33,688 nucleotides of DNA, taken from contig NZ_FNPK01000027.1 of assembly GCF_900107285.1 (NCBI RefSeq), positions 1-33,688 on the forward strand. The letters run 5' to 3'. Positions 1-8,450 of the stretch are shown piece by piece; position 1 is the stretch's first letter, and each line of letters opens with the position of its first letter. This stretch comes from Acinetobacter kyonggiensis. GTDB lineage: Bacteria; Pseudomonadota; Gammaproteobacteria; Pseudomonadales; Moraxellaceae. A program made the translations under genes and the position numbers. The notes under the pieces were generated by a model, which searched no databases, had not been told where the DNA came from, and saw only the letters and a list, made by a program, of their open reading frames with translations.

Positions 1-126
1 GTAATTTCTACCATCAATCAATGAAAATAATTTCGATCAATCAACCAGTAAAAATCCACACAAGTTGTTCTTCATAATCTCTTAATGATCTTCTTGCTGA
101 TTCGTCATCAACAAGCTAGGTCGGCT
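1..126 (-). other. Putative rRNA operon leader (5' part), 16S outside window
   Basis: This stretch lies downstream of two strong leftward promoters and has no reading frame. It contains a boxB-like hairpin at 93-115 (9-bp arms, loop of 5, one G-U pair). The text on the minus strand resembles, from memory, the leader of Acinetobacter rrn operons. The 16S gene itself would lie beyond the left edge. The assignment is inference from promoter strength, the absence of coding and remembered similarity. Confidence 0.55.
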
Positions 127-154
127 ATACTACTCTCTTTCCAGAGAAAGTCAA
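127..154 (-). promoter_or_regulatory. Putative rrn P2 promoter
   Basis: Read on the minus strand there is TTGACT (149-154), a 16-base spacer and TAGTAT (127-132), followed by the leader with the boxB-like hairpin. It sits about 160 bases downstream of the P1-like promoter, as in tandem rRNA promoters. An alternative -10 reading, TATAGC, would give a 19-base spacer. Confidence 0.55.
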
Positions 155-288
155 CAGGTTTTGTTAAATTCTTTTCCGACAAACCCAAGTTTAAATCCAA
201 TCTTAAAATTTCATTTGAAATCTTAACAATCCAACCAACCCATTGATTTACCAGAGGTTTTATTTAACATCACCGCCGATGGATACGC

Positions 289-316
289 ATTATAGGGGAA
301 AAAAATTCTCATGCAA
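289..316 (-). promoter_or_regulatory. Putative rrn P1 promoter
   Basis: On the minus strand TTGCAT (311-316), a 16-base spacer and a perfect TATAAT (289-294) are followed by GCG, a GC-rich discriminator of the kind seen at stringently controlled stable-RNA promoters. The DNA upstream (about 317-500) is very AT-rich, compatible with an UP element. No protein gene follows within the window. Confidence 0.6.
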
Positions 317-654
317 CCCTTATTTGGCATATTTCATTTTACATGCTTGATTTTCAAACCACAAAACACATATATATCTGATATATAAGGCTTATTTATT
401 TTGAATATTTTTATAATTTTTTAGACCACTCATCAGTATTTGCAACAAACAAACATAAGATATTGTTTTTTATTATTAAATTTACATTAATATGTTTGAT
501 CTAAAATTTATCGTTTAAATTTAACACCAATCTTGCTGTATTCTGCATCACATTGGTTGTTTAATCATCAGAACCCCGTTTTATATCCCAGATACTCTTT
601 TCAAACTTTAGGCTCAATATCACTTAAATATGTATTTAAGCAGCTGTAAAAAAG
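317..654. other. AT-rich non-coding spacer
   Basis: No reading frame with coding character was found on either strand between the rrn-like promoter and the terminator of the copper receptor gene. The stretch is AT-rich with A and T runs, and could serve as upstream activating DNA for the leftward promoter. Nothing else is recognised. Confidence 0.5.
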
Positions 655-682
655 AAAACCGCCATTTCTCAACAGCGGTTTT
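648..682 (-). terminator. Rho-independent terminator of oprC
   Basis: On the minus strand an AAAACCGC / GCGGTTTT stem (655-662 with 675-682, 12-base loop) is followed by CTTTTTTA. It starts 22 bases after the oprC stop codon and separates that operon from the rrn-like promoter region. Confidence 0.85.
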
Positions 683-704
683 CCATACTTATAAAGATAA
701 AATA

Positions 705-2753
705 TTAAAATTTCATACTGATTCGTGCCCAATAATTACGACCAGTATTATTGAATTGCTCATTACTGGCAAAACCAAAACCTGAACTTCCCGCTTTATT
801 TAAGTGTTCGGTGTAGGTTTTATCTAAAACGTTATCCACGCCAACGGCTACATCAACATCTTTCATCAGGTTATAAGAGGCATTTAATGCCAATGTGCTA
901 AACGCTTTGCTCTCATTTATGTCATAGCCCACGATATTCCCTTGGTTTAAGCTAATGCGATCTTGTTTTGCAACGACACGCCATAACATGCCCAAGGTAT
1001 ATTTATCTTGAACGTAACGCAGATTAAAGCGCCCTTCTAACGGTGCGATTTGCGGTAATGCCTTATTGTCTGTGCTGTTTTCACCCCATGCATACATCGC
1101 ACTCACATCCGCCTGAATAGCATCACTAAATTGATAGCCTAATCCTGCTTCCGCCCCTGCAATAGTGGCATCGACATTTTTTGCTCCTGCACTGAAGCTA
1201 TGACCATGACCTGAACTATGGTTATGGTAACTCATCAGAATGTAATCATTAATTAACCCTGCATATGCTGAAACCCATGAGTTAAAAGCACCATGTTGAT
1301 GTTGATAGCCTAAATCCAACTGCAAGGTTTTTTCAGTATCTAAATCATTAAATGCTGGCTTAGACATCCCAGAGTTACCGTGCGCAGTACTGAACAACTC
1401 CCAATAATCAGGAACACGCTCAACATAGCCTAACCCGATATAACTTTTCGCATCATGTTCAGGATATTGATTTTCTAAACGGATAAAACCACTCGGTAAA
1501 GTTTCTGAACGGTCATCATTGAGCTTAAGTGCATCAATTTTGACTTGATCAACTCGCGCACCTGTTACCAGTTTAGAGCGCTCATTGAATTGATACGCCA
1601 TCTCACCAAATGCACCATAGGACTGAAATTTCATATTGGTGGTCAATGGCATGTCCATCATCAAGGATTTCATGCTTCCTGCATGATGATTCTGCTGAGA
1701 GTCGATACCAGTGATTAAATTCAGTTTGTCCCACTCACTGGTCATGGCGAAACGGGTATTCAAAGTACGGCGGGTGACTTGCATCTCTGATGGATTAGAT
1801 ACCATTTGATGCGTCATCATGTCGTGTGTCATCGGTGGCGTTCTTAATCTAAAGTTATCCATGACATGGTCGTTATAACTATAGTTCAGCTGCCCTTCAA
1901 CTTTCTGAATCACATCGGTCAGGTTTTTCTTTTCAAAGCGTAGCCCCAGACTTTCACGAGCAAATCGTGAACCATCCATATCACGACCTGCATACAAAGC
2001 CTCACCATCCGACTTTCCACCCGTCAGCTCCAGCCACGTATTTTCATCTGGCGTCCAACCCAGTGCAATATCTGCATTCCAGCGCTCCCAAGCAGAAGGT
2101 ACTGTATTGCCATCGCCATCTTGATAACTATTCGATTCTGAACGATTGGCATTTAAACGAATATATTTCTTGGCATCCCCGAGTGTTGTTTCCACATTTT
2201 GATCTAGTCGCCCAAAAGAACCCATTAGTACACTGGCTTGACCTTGATAAGGTTTTGCAGCAGTGAGTTCTGGTTTTTTTCGTTCAAAAATAACCGTTGC
2301 CGCTGAGCCTGTATTGGCGTATTGCACAGTTTGCGGGCCTTTAACCACAGAAATCTGATCATAACTTTCGGGCTGAATATAAGACGTCGGGGCATCCATC
2401 CGTGCTGGACATGCGCCTAGACTTTCAGAACCATCGGTTAAGATTTTAATGCGTGAACCAAACATGCCACGAAACGTGACATCGCCATTGGTTCCACCAT
2501 TTTTAATTGAACTAAAGCCCGGAATACTTTGTAAATAATCTGCACCATCGGTGGCAGGAATGGGTTGAATCGGCTGTTTAGGATCGGCCCAAATAATCAG
2601 TCCATTGGCATCATTTGCAGTCTGAGCTGTCACGACGATTGGCGCTAAACGTTGTGCCACATGGACTTGCTCCGCAGCAAATGCCGCCCCCGAATAACAC
2701 GCAACAAAAATTGCAGCCGACAAAGGCTGTAAAAAGAATTTTGGCTGAGCCAT
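705..2753 (-). CDS. oprC: TonB-dependent copper receptor OprC
   Basis: Outer-membrane TonB-dependent receptor of the OprC/NosA copper family, which imports copper energised by TonB-ExbBD. A signal peptide ends near AAFA. The plug domain (about residues 60-165) carries the family hallmarks GMFGSR, LGACPARMDAPTSY and VKGPQTV. The Cys-x-x-x-Met in ACPARM matches the copper-binding pair described for Pseudomonas OprC. Met/His-rich stretches in the barrel (PPMTHDMMTHQM, KSLMMDMP, NHSSGHGHS) fit a copper role. The C terminus ends in aromatic F, as usual for outer-membrane barrels. An ATG two codons upstream (2759) is possible, but GAGAG is better spaced for 2753. It lies downstream of the DUF2946 gene, probably in one operon. 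Confidence 0.93.
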   Translation of the reverse strand: MAQPKFFLQPLSAAIFVACYSGAAFAAEQVHVAQRLAPIVVTAQTANDANGLIIWADPKQPIQPIPATDGADYLQSIPGFSSIKNGGTNGDVTFRGMFGSRIKILTDGSESLGACPARMDAPTSYIQPESYDQISVVKGPQTVQYANTGSAATVIFERKKPELTAAKPYQGQASVLMGSFGRLDQNVETTLGDAKKYIRLNANRSESNSYQDGDGNTVPSAWERWNADIALGWTPDENTWLELTGGKSDGEALYAGRDMDGSRFARESLGLRFEKKNLTDVIQKVEGQLNYSYNDHVMDNFRLRTPPMTHDMMTHQMVSNPSEMQVTRRTLNTRFAMTSEWDKLNLITGIDSQQNHHAGSMKSLMMDMPLTTNMKFQSYGAFGEMAYQFNERSKLVTGARVDQVKIDALKLNDDRSETLPSGFIRLENQYPEHDAKSYIGLGYVERVPDYWELFSTAHGNSGMSKPAFNDLDTEKTLQLDLGYQHQHGAFNSWVSAYAGLINDYILMSYHNHSSGHGHSFSAGAKNVDATIAGAEAGLGYQFSDAIQADVSAMYAWGENSTDNKALPQIAPLEGRFNLRYVQDKYTLGMLWRVVAKQDRISLNQGNIVGYDINESKAFSTLALNASYNLMKDVDVAVGVDNVLDKTYTEHLNKAGSSGFGFASNEQFNNTGRNYWARISMKF

Positions 2754-2841
2754 TTTCATCTCTCTTAAATCATAAATATGGGCTGCGAATAAAGCAGCAC
2801 AAGGTCTAGCGTCTTAAAGACCCTAAAAATTAAGTTTTGAT

Positions 2842-3276
2842 TTAAGCAAAGTGTGGTGGGGCTCGCCCTTGAGGGAGTAAATAGAGACGTTGCAGAACAA
2901 AATAAACATGTAAAAATGCTTTTTGAAAAGCAACTAAACGAATCTGTATCCGATCTAACACTTCTTTGACATTTAATTCAGGTGGCAAAACCAAATTGCC
3001 ATAAACCGTACAGTACTGACATTGATGATTGGCATCGTGATGATGTCCTGCATCTTGGCTATGCAGTTGACTGTCCTGATCAACAAAGTGATGAGAATGA
3101 TGAGAAGATTGGTGATGGGACTGATGAGAAGTAGCAGGCTGAAGCAATAATGCGCGCGTGATGGTTTCACAGACCGGAGCAATCTGATACTGCTTCGGTA
3201 ACAAGGGCTGTAAAAAAACAGCAATCTGTAAAAACACAGCTATACAAGATAGCAATAAGCCACTACGTAACAGCAA
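2842..3276 (-). CDS. DUF2946 family His-rich protein, copper-associated
   Basis: Small protein of the DUF2946 type, often found beside TonB-dependent copper receptors. It has an N-terminal hydrophobic segment, a His-rich middle (SHQSHHQSSHHSHH, then GHHHDANH), a CQYC motif, and the typical C-terminal LPQGRAPP. Metal binding in the periplasm is inferred. The frame is open to an ATG at 3327, but that start lies inside the terminator-like hairpin behind def. A TTG at 3276 has AGGA 8 bases upstream and gives a clean hydrophobic N terminus (LLLRSGLLLSCIAVFLQ), so it is preferred. The oprC start is 88 bases downstream. Confidence 0.8.
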   Translation of the reverse strand: MLLRSGLLLSCIAVFLQIAVFLQPLLPKQYQIAPVCETITRALLLQPATSHQSHHQSSHHSHHFVDQDSQLHSQDAGHHHDANHQCQYCTVYGNLVLPPELNVKEVLDRIQIRLVAFQKAFLHVYFVLQRLYLLPQGRAPPHFA

Positions 3277-3312
3277 AAAGTGAATCCTGCAATTTTTCGC
3301 GCCGCAAGTATA

Positions 3313-3340
3313 ACAAAGCCCAATCAAAATTGGGCTTTGT
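3313..3340. terminator. Terminator-like hairpin after def
   Basis: CAAAGCCCAAT and its reverse complement flank a short loop, 30 bases after the def stop codon. The T-run next to it is short on both sides, so termination strength is uncertain. It separates def from the DUF2946-oprC unit on the same strand. Confidence 0.6.
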
Positions 3341-3369
3341 TTGGCATATTTTTTTCTTAAAGCAGTAAC

Positions 3370-3900
3370 TTAACGCTTCACTGCGACTTTGTCTTTCTGG
3401 CGCTGACGAACCACTTTTTCCACTTTTTCACGTGCACGTTGACGCTTTAAGGGCGATAAATAATCGACAAATAATTTACCATTTAAGTGATCCATTTCAT
3501 GTTGAATACAAACAGCGAGAAGTTCGTCTGCTTCTACCTCAAATGATTGACCTTCAAGGTTAATGGCCTCAATTTTTACGCGTGACGGACGCTCAACTTT
3601 ATCGTATATTTGAGGCACAGATAGACAGCCTTCTTCATAAGGCTGAGTTTCTTCAGTTAATGGCGTAACCTTCGGGTTAATAAACACTAGGGGTTGATCT
3701 TTGTGTTCAGATAAATCCATGACAATCAGCTGAATATGTTGATCAACTTGTGTCGCAGCCAAGCCAATGCCCGGAGCTTCATACATGGTTTCAAACATAT
3801 CTGCTGCAAGCTGACGAATTTCATCAGTGACTTCTTCGACTGGTTTAGCAATGGTGCGAAGACGGGGATCCGGGAAACTTAAAATAGGTAATAAGGCCAT
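3370..3900 (-). CDS. def: Peptide deformylase
   Basis: Removes the formyl group from the N-terminal methionine of new proteins in the cytoplasm, a metal-dependent (usually Fe2+) hydrolase. All three family motifs are present: GIGLAATQ (about residue 45), EGCLSVP with the metal-binding Cys (about 92), and QHEMDHLNG with the two metal-binding His and the catalytic Glu (about 134). The 176-residue length is normal for bacterial type 1 deformylases. The C-terminal tail is basic. AGGA lies 6 bases before the ATG. The gene is divergent from the LysM-dprA-tsaC group. Confidence 0.97.
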   Translation of the reverse strand: MALLPILSFPDPRLRTIAKPVEEVTDEIRQLAADMFETMYEAPGIGLAATQVDQHIQLIVMDLSEHKDQPLVFINPKVTPLTEETQPYEEGCLSVPQIYDKVERPSRVKIEAINLEGQSFEVEADELLAVCIQHEMDHLNGKLFVDYLSPLKRQRAREKVEKVVRQRQKDKVAVKR

Positions 3901-4019
3901 ACGGTGTCCTCACTTATGCCATTGATCAAAAAACAAAATGAAGGAATGCTTCATCAAAAAAATGTGTGTAATATCGTTATTATAACGCAACTACATACAT
4001 AATTTTAGGAATTATGATA

Positions 4020-5174
4020 ATGAAAAAGGTTTTTAAGGGCATGCCAACTTTTAGTGCCTTGGGGTTTAAAAAACAATTATTGGCACTTGCAATTTGCGTA
4101 AGTGTTGGGGTTGGTGTCGTCAATGTTGCTGAAGCGGCACCAGCTCGCAATGTCAATCCACCCGCGTTGAAAGTAGGTGCACCACAGGTCTATGTGGTGA
4201 AAAAAGGCGATACCTTGTGGGATATTTCAAAACGTTTTTTGAAAAACCCAGTGCGTTGGCCTGAAATTTGGGCAAGTAACAAACACGTAAAAAACCCGCA
4301 TTGGATTTTCCCCGGTGACCGTTTATTGATGTGTACCTATAATGGCCGTCCGATTATCGGTAAAGACGAAGGTGATGGTTGTGAAGGGATTATCCGTCGC
4401 TATACAGGTGGCACCAAGTTACAACCTCAAGTTCGCATTGAATCTTTAAATAATGCCATTCCTGTGATTCCACTGGAGTATATCCAACACTGGCTAGAAC
4501 GTACCAGTATTGTTGCGCCTGAATCCATTCAATCTACACCTTACATTTTAGGCACCGCCGACCAACGTGTCCTTGCGGCAAAAGGGCAAACTGTTTATGC
4601 CCGCGGTAATGGTCTCGAAATTGGTCAGCGTTATGCAGTTTACCGTGAAGGCGAACCGTATATGTTTACTGGTGCAAATGGCAAAAAATTTAATGCAGGT
4701 CTTGAACTCATTCAAGTAGCCGCAGGGGTTGCTATACGCGGTGAAAATGACATTACCACGCTTGAATTGACTGACACCTATAATTCTGAAGTCCGTCGTG
4801 GTGACCGTGTGCTACCTGAATATGATCCAATGTTACCGACATTGTTCTATCCAACCAATGCCGAAGATGTTGTTGCTGGTGGTCAAGTGGTTCGCGTGAT
4901 GGGTTCCATTGGTACTGCTGCAAAAAATAGTGTGGTAACAATTGATCGCGGTAGCTTACAAGGTGTTCAAGTCGGTCATGTATTCAGCATTAACCAAAAA
5001 GGTGAAGTGGTCACCGATCCAAAAACCAAAGAACGTATTCAATTACCTGGACAACGTATTGGTAATGTCATGGTGTTCAAAAGCTTTGAGCATTTAAGCT
5101 ATGCTTATGTTCTTGATAGTGAATTACCGATTAAAATCGGCGCTGGTATTCAACCACCGCTGATGGATGACTAA
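4020..5174 (+). CDS. LysM peptidoglycan-binding protein
   Basis: Exported protein with a Sec signal peptide (cleavage probably after AEAA) and one LysM domain at about residues 55-105 (VVKKGDTLWDISKRFL ... WPEIWASN ... IFPGDRL). LysM domains bind the glycan of peptidoglycan. The remaining ~270 residues carry no domain I can name. This matches the LysM protein commonly encoded just upstream of dprA. An ATG at 4014 is also in frame, but AGGA is only 3 bases from it and 9 from the ATG at 4020. It is followed by dprA after 18 bases and likely co-transcribed. Confidence 0.88.
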   Translation: MKKVFKGMPTFSALGFKKQLLALAICVSVGVGVVNVAEAAPARNVNPPALKVGAPQVYVVKKGDTLWDISKRFLKNPVRWPEIWASNKHVKNPHWIFPGDRLLMCTYNGRPIIGKDEGDGCEGIIRRYTGGTKLQPQVRIESLNNAIPVIPLEYIQHWLERTSIVAPESIQSTPYILGTADQRVLAAKGQTVYARGNGLEIGQRYAVYREGEPYMFTGANGKKFNAGLELIQVAAGVAIRGENDITTLELTDTYNSEVRRGDRVLPEYDPMLPTLFYPTNAEDVVAGGQVVRVMGSIGTAAKNSVVTIDRGSLQGVQVGHVFSINQKGEVVTDPKTKERIQLPGQRIGNVMVFKSFEHLSYAYVLDSELPIKIGAGIQPPLMDD

Positions 5175-5192
5175 TTGATTTAAGGTCATTCT

Positions 5193-6338
5193 ATGTTGAA
5201 TCATTTATCAGCAACGCAAATTGAAACGATTACGTTATGGTATTTGGTTCAACATTCGCTATCGAGTTTTTACAAGCTGGAACAGCGCTTTGGCAATATT
5301 CGTGAAGCGATTGATCCTCAAAACTTTCCGCAATGGTCGACACTCGCATTACATAAAAGTCACTTACAGCGCCTCAGTGAATTTCAAACCGCAACAGGGC
5401 AACAAAAATTCCAAATCCTATTACAAGACATTCAGAAAAATAGCGATTTTATTCTGACACTGGATCACCCAGACTATCCGACCCAACTACGCCCTTATGC
5501 AGATAAACCGCCTATTTTATTTGGTCAAGGCGATGCCAAAGCCCTATCACAAGCTCAAATTGCCATTGTCGGCAGTCGAAAACCCAGTGCTCATGGACGA
5601 CAAGTCGCCTATGATTTTGCTTATTATTTAAGTGAAAAAGGCTTTTATATTAACAGTGGTTTAGCACAAGGGATTGATGAAGCGGCACATCAGGGGGCTT
5701 TACGACAGCATAAAACCATTGCAGTGATGGGCACAGGTTTAGAACTGACTTATCCCTCACAACATCAAGCATTACGACAACAAATTCTTGCCCATTCAGG
5801 CACAGTCATTACTGAGTTTTTACCCGGAACCCCACCTTTACAACATCATTTCCCACGGCGTAATCGAATTGTCAGTGCTTTAAGTTTAGGCGTGGTTGTC
5901 GCTGAAGCCGCACTGAAAAGTGGCTCACTGATTACCGCAAAACTTGCGGCTGAACAAGGTAAATTGGTTTTTGCCATTCCGGGACATATTTATAGCGAAC
6001 ACCATCAAGGCTGCCACCAACTCATTCGTGAAGGCACAATTTTAGTTGATCATCCTGAGCAAGTGCTTGAAGACTTAGCACTGCCAACACAATGGCAAAA
6101 TCAACAACAGATTGAACAATCAAAAAGCGTTCCTGAGCTTGAAGTACAAATCGAATTACCTACGCATTTAGCACCGCTGTATACGCAACTGGATTGGATT
6201 GGGCAAAATATAGATCAGCTGATTATCAAACTGCGATTAGATATCAGCACATTGACCAGCCAGCTCATGGAATTAGAGTTACTGGGCTTATGTATACAGC
6301 AAGCAGGTTTGTATCTCCGTTGTCGTCTCAGCAAATAA
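5193..6338 (+). CDS. dprA: DNA-processing protein DprA
   Basis: Binds incoming single-stranded DNA during natural transformation and loads RecA, in the cytoplasm. The Rossmann-like core spans about residues 85-295 with GSRKPSAHGRQ, GLAQGIDEAAHQGAL, GTGLELTYPSQH, FPRRNRIVSALS and the EAALKSGSLITA segment. A C-terminal winged-helix-like part (about 320-381) follows. The length of 381 is normal. Natural competence is well known in Acinetobacter, so a full-length DprA is expected. It is located between the LysM gene and tsaC, all on the same strand with short gaps. Confidence 0.96.
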   Translation: MLNHLSATQIETITLWYLVQHSLSSFYKLEQRFGNIREAIDPQNFPQWSTLALHKSHLQRLSEFQTATGQQKFQILLQDIQKNSDFILTLDHPDYPTQLRPYADKPPILFGQGDAKALSQAQIAIVGSRKPSAHGRQVAYDFAYYLSEKGFYINSGLAQGIDEAAHQGALRQHKTIAVMGTGLELTYPSQHQALRQQILAHSGTVITEFLPGTPPLQHHFPRRNRIVSALSLGVVVAEAALKSGSLITAKLAAEQGKLVFAIPGHIYSEHHQGCHQLIREGTILVDHPEQVLEDLALPTQWQNQQQIEQSKSVPELEVQIELPTHLAPLYTQLDWIGQNIDQLIIKLRLDISTLTSQLMELELLGLCIQQAGLYLRCRLSK

Positions 6339-6381
6339 AGTTCACAATAGCCCTTTAAAAAATTTGACGAGATAAAATCTA

Positions 6382-6951
6382 ATGATTACCACCTCTGTTG
6401 CCGAAGCTGCTGAATGTTTAAAACAAGGACATGTTTTAGCATACCCGACAGAGGCCGTTTGGGGCTTAGGCTGTGATCCTTTTAATGAACTCGCTTTTTT
6501 AGAAATTTTACGCTTAAAACAACGTCCAATTGAAAAAGGCGTTATTTTATTGGCAGCACAAATTGCACAAGTCGAACATTTATTAAAACCCCTCAGTCCA
6601 GAAATGTACCAAAAAGTCATCGATTCTTGGAGTCACCGCTCCCCCACCGAAAGAGCAACCACATGGTTATTGCCTGCGGGTGACAATATCCCAACATGGA
6701 TTAAAGGCAACCATCCTAAAGTGGCTGTACGCGTCACGAATCATCCTTTATGCATGGCGCTATGCAATGCATTTCATGGTTTTATTGTATCGACCAGTGC
6801 CAATCCCACTGGGGAAAAACCAGCCCTATCACTGCAACAGGCCAACCAGTATTTTTCAAATCAAATTAATTATTTGAATGGTGATTTAGGGCTTAGCCAA
6901 GAAGCAAGCCGAATTATTGATGCTGAAACAGGTGAAGTCATTCGTGCTTGA
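6382..6951 (+). CDS. tsaC: L-threonylcarbamoyladenylate synthase TsaC
   Basis: Makes threonylcarbamoyl-AMP from threonine, bicarbonate and ATP, the first step of the t6A modification at position 37 of ANN-decoding tRNAs. The YrdC/Sua5 fold is recognised from AYPTEAVWGLGCDP (about residues 20-33), KQRPIEKGVILL (about 48-60) and STSANPTGEKPAL (about 136-148). The 189-residue length matches the short TsaC form without the extra Sua5 domain. It follows dprA by 43 bases, as in many gammaproteobacteria, probably in one operon. Confidence 0.95.
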   Translation: MITTSVAEAAECLKQGHVLAYPTEAVWGLGCDPFNELAFLEILRLKQRPIEKGVILLAAQIAQVEHLLKPLSPEMYQKVIDSWSHRSPTERATTWLLPAGDNIPTWIKGNHPKVAVRVTNHPLCMALCNAFHGFIVSTSANPTGEKPALSLQQANQYFSNQINYLNGDLGLSQEASRIIDAETGEVIRA

Positions 6952-6982
6952 GCATGGTATCTGCATTGACAAAAATTGAGAT

Positions 6983-7015
6983 AAAAAAAAGCTCAACCAT
7001 ATAACATGGTTGAGC
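6983..7015 (-). terminator. Strong leftward Rho-independent terminator
   Basis: A perfect 10-bp stem, GCTCAACCAT with ATGGTTGAGC and a 5-base loop, is followed on the minus strand by eight T residues. On the plus strand there is no T run, so it is not a good terminator for tsaC. A second weaker hairpin with T6 (7018-7043) precedes it. Confidence 0.85.
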
Positions 7016-7128
7016 ATAAAAAAGGATGTGCATAAACACATCCAGAGGGTCTATCAATCTGGCAGTAAAACCTAAGCAATTATCAACAATAACTTAAATA
7101 TTTACGAGATACGTATTATGTAATAAAT
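6983..7128 (-). ncRNA. Candidate small structured RNA with tandem terminators
   Basis: The non-coding DNA between tsaC and the EamA gene holds, on the minus strand, a TATAAT at 7135-7140 and then three hairpins: CCAGA/TCTGG (7042-7062), GGATGTG/CACATCC (7024-7043, followed by T6), and GCTCAACCAT/ATGGTTGAGC (6991-7015, followed by T8). The first two share two bases. No good -35 is visible. The alternative is that this is simply the 3' untranslated end of the EamA transcript with two terminators about 300 bases after the stop codon. Confidence 0.35.
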
Positions 7129-7341
7129 TGTTTTATTATACAAATATATTATTCATCTTATAAAAAAATTGAATATGATGATAGATTCATCATTTTTTCT
7201 TAACAATTTAAATTATCTCACTATTTTTTAATAAACTTTTGTGAAAAAAAACATTTTAAAATGATTATTCACACACTCATTCAATTAAAAACAAGTCAAA
7301 AAAAATAAATTTGTTTGGTTGTTTTTTAATCTACTCTTACA

Positions 7342-8256
7342 TTATACATTTAATTTTACGACTTTGACTGCCCCATCTTTCTTTTGTGCCAATACAATGC
7401 CCAATAAAATGATCACACCGCCCAGACTGTGATACACCGTCCATGCTTCTGCTAACCAGATATTGGCAATAATTGCGGTAAAAACTGGCATTAAGTTCAT
7501 AAAAATACTGGTTCGATTCGGGCCAATCATTTGCACTGCCAACATCCAAACCAAAGGAGCAATCAGTGACGGAAAAATACCGGCATAGAGCACACTCCCC
7601 ACATTTTGTGGATTAATTGCATCTAGTCCTAGCCATAAAACAAAAGGCAGATGGTACAACAATGCAAAAATAATCTGCACATACAGACTAATCATCAATG
7701 GAATTTTCAGCTGCCATTTTTTCAAAAATACGCCATAAAAAGCATAGAAGAATACCGCAAGCACCATCATGACATCGCCTAGATGCCCCCCCGATTGCAC
7801 CAGATTAAGCAGATTTCCTTGTGCCATCACATAGAGTAAGCCCATAAAAGATAAAAGGCTCCCCACAACAGCAAAACGGTTGGGAATGTCCTTCAGCATC
7901 AACATAGAAACAAAAATGGTAAAGATTGGAATAAAAGCATTAATAATGCCCATATTGGTCGCAGTGGTATAATGCGCTGCGGTATAGCCCAAGCCTTGAT
8001 ACAGCACCATCCCAAAAGCAGCAAGTACCGCAAGCTGTTTCCAATGTTGCACCACCAACTGACGTTCACGCCAAACTTTAACCGACATAAAAGGGGTTAA
8101 AACTAGAAAAGCCACCAACCAACGATAAAAACTAATACTGACGGGAGAAATATAGTCCACCACATAACGTGTCACGGTAATATTCAATGACCAAATTAAA
8201 ACGGCCAACAGCGGTAAAGCTAGCGCCCACCAGACTGTTTTGTTTTGCTGCGTCAT
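7342..8256 (-). CDS. EamA/DMT family transporter
   Basis: Inner-membrane exporter of the drug/metabolite transporter superfamily with two EamA repeats (about residues 10-145 and 155-295). About ten hydrophobic segments are visible, with motifs such as SFYRWLVAFLVL and a second-repeat ending PVFTAIIANIWLAEAWT. The 304-residue length is typical. The substrate cannot be told; relatives move amino acids or other metabolites out of the cell. It is divergent from an AraC-type regulator across a 194-base region with two inverted repeats, which suggests the regulator controls it. Confidence 0.9.
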   Translation of the reverse strand: MTQQNKTVWWALALPLLAVLIWSLNITVTRYVVDYISPVSISFYRWLVAFLVLTPFMSVKVWRERQLVVQHWKQLAVLAAFGMVLYQGLGYTAAHYTTATNMGIINAFIPIFTIFVSMLMLKDIPNRFAVVGSLLSFMGLLYVMAQGNLLNLVQSGGHLGDVMMVLAVFFYAFYGVFLKKWQLKIPLMISLYVQIIFALLYHLPFVLWLGLDAINPQNVGSVLYAGIFPSLIAPLVWMLAVQMIGPNRTSIFMNLMPVFTAIIANIWLAEAWTVYHSLGGVIILLGIVLAQKKDGAVKVVKLNV

Positions 8257-8303
8257 GTCTTTCTCCCGATGTATCCATATTCTCAGTATTCATTTTCACT
8301 GAA

Positions 8304-8335
8304 GTCTGAAATAATTAGAATATCGAATTTCAGAC
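8304..8335. promoter_or_regulatory. Operator-like inverted repeat 1
   Basis: GTCTGAAAT (8304-8312) is repeated exactly in inverted orientation (8327-8335) with a 14-base spacer, within the region between the divergent EamA and AraC-family genes. The size and spacing suit a dimeric or dual-site regulator. Binding is inferred from position and symmetry only. Confidence 0.45.
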
Positions 8336-8338
8336 ATC

Positions 8339-8366
8339 AATATCGCGCTACAGACACCGCGATATT
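8339..8366. promoter_or_regulatory. Operator-like inverted repeat 2
   Basis: AATATCGCG (8339-8347) and CGCGATATT (8358-8366) form a perfect inverted repeat with a 10-base spacer, 3 bases after repeat 1. The element CAGACA occurs both at 8331 and at 8351, adding a direct repeat. It is a candidate binding site for the adjacent AraC-family regulator. No T run follows, so a terminator is unlikely. Confidence 0.45.
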
Positions 8367-8450
8367 TTCATTCCGTAATTCAATCAAATTTCTACGCACT
8401 AAAAAATGGCCATGCAGGTGGATAAAAAAGCAAAAAATAAGGACATGGAT

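Noticed and set aside
1967..2266. Plus-strand frame opposite the OprC gene
   Set aside because: It lies wholly inside the well-supported oprC gene and its translation has no recognisable features; a shadow frame.
2796..2820. GGTCT/AGACC repeat between the DUF2946 gene and oprC
   Set aside because: Five base pairs with a large loop; too weak to call an attenuator.
3975..3987. CGTTATTATAACG palindrome upstream of the LysM gene
   Set aside because: Probably part of an AT-rich promoter; no regulator or repeat of the motif elsewhere in the window to support an operator.
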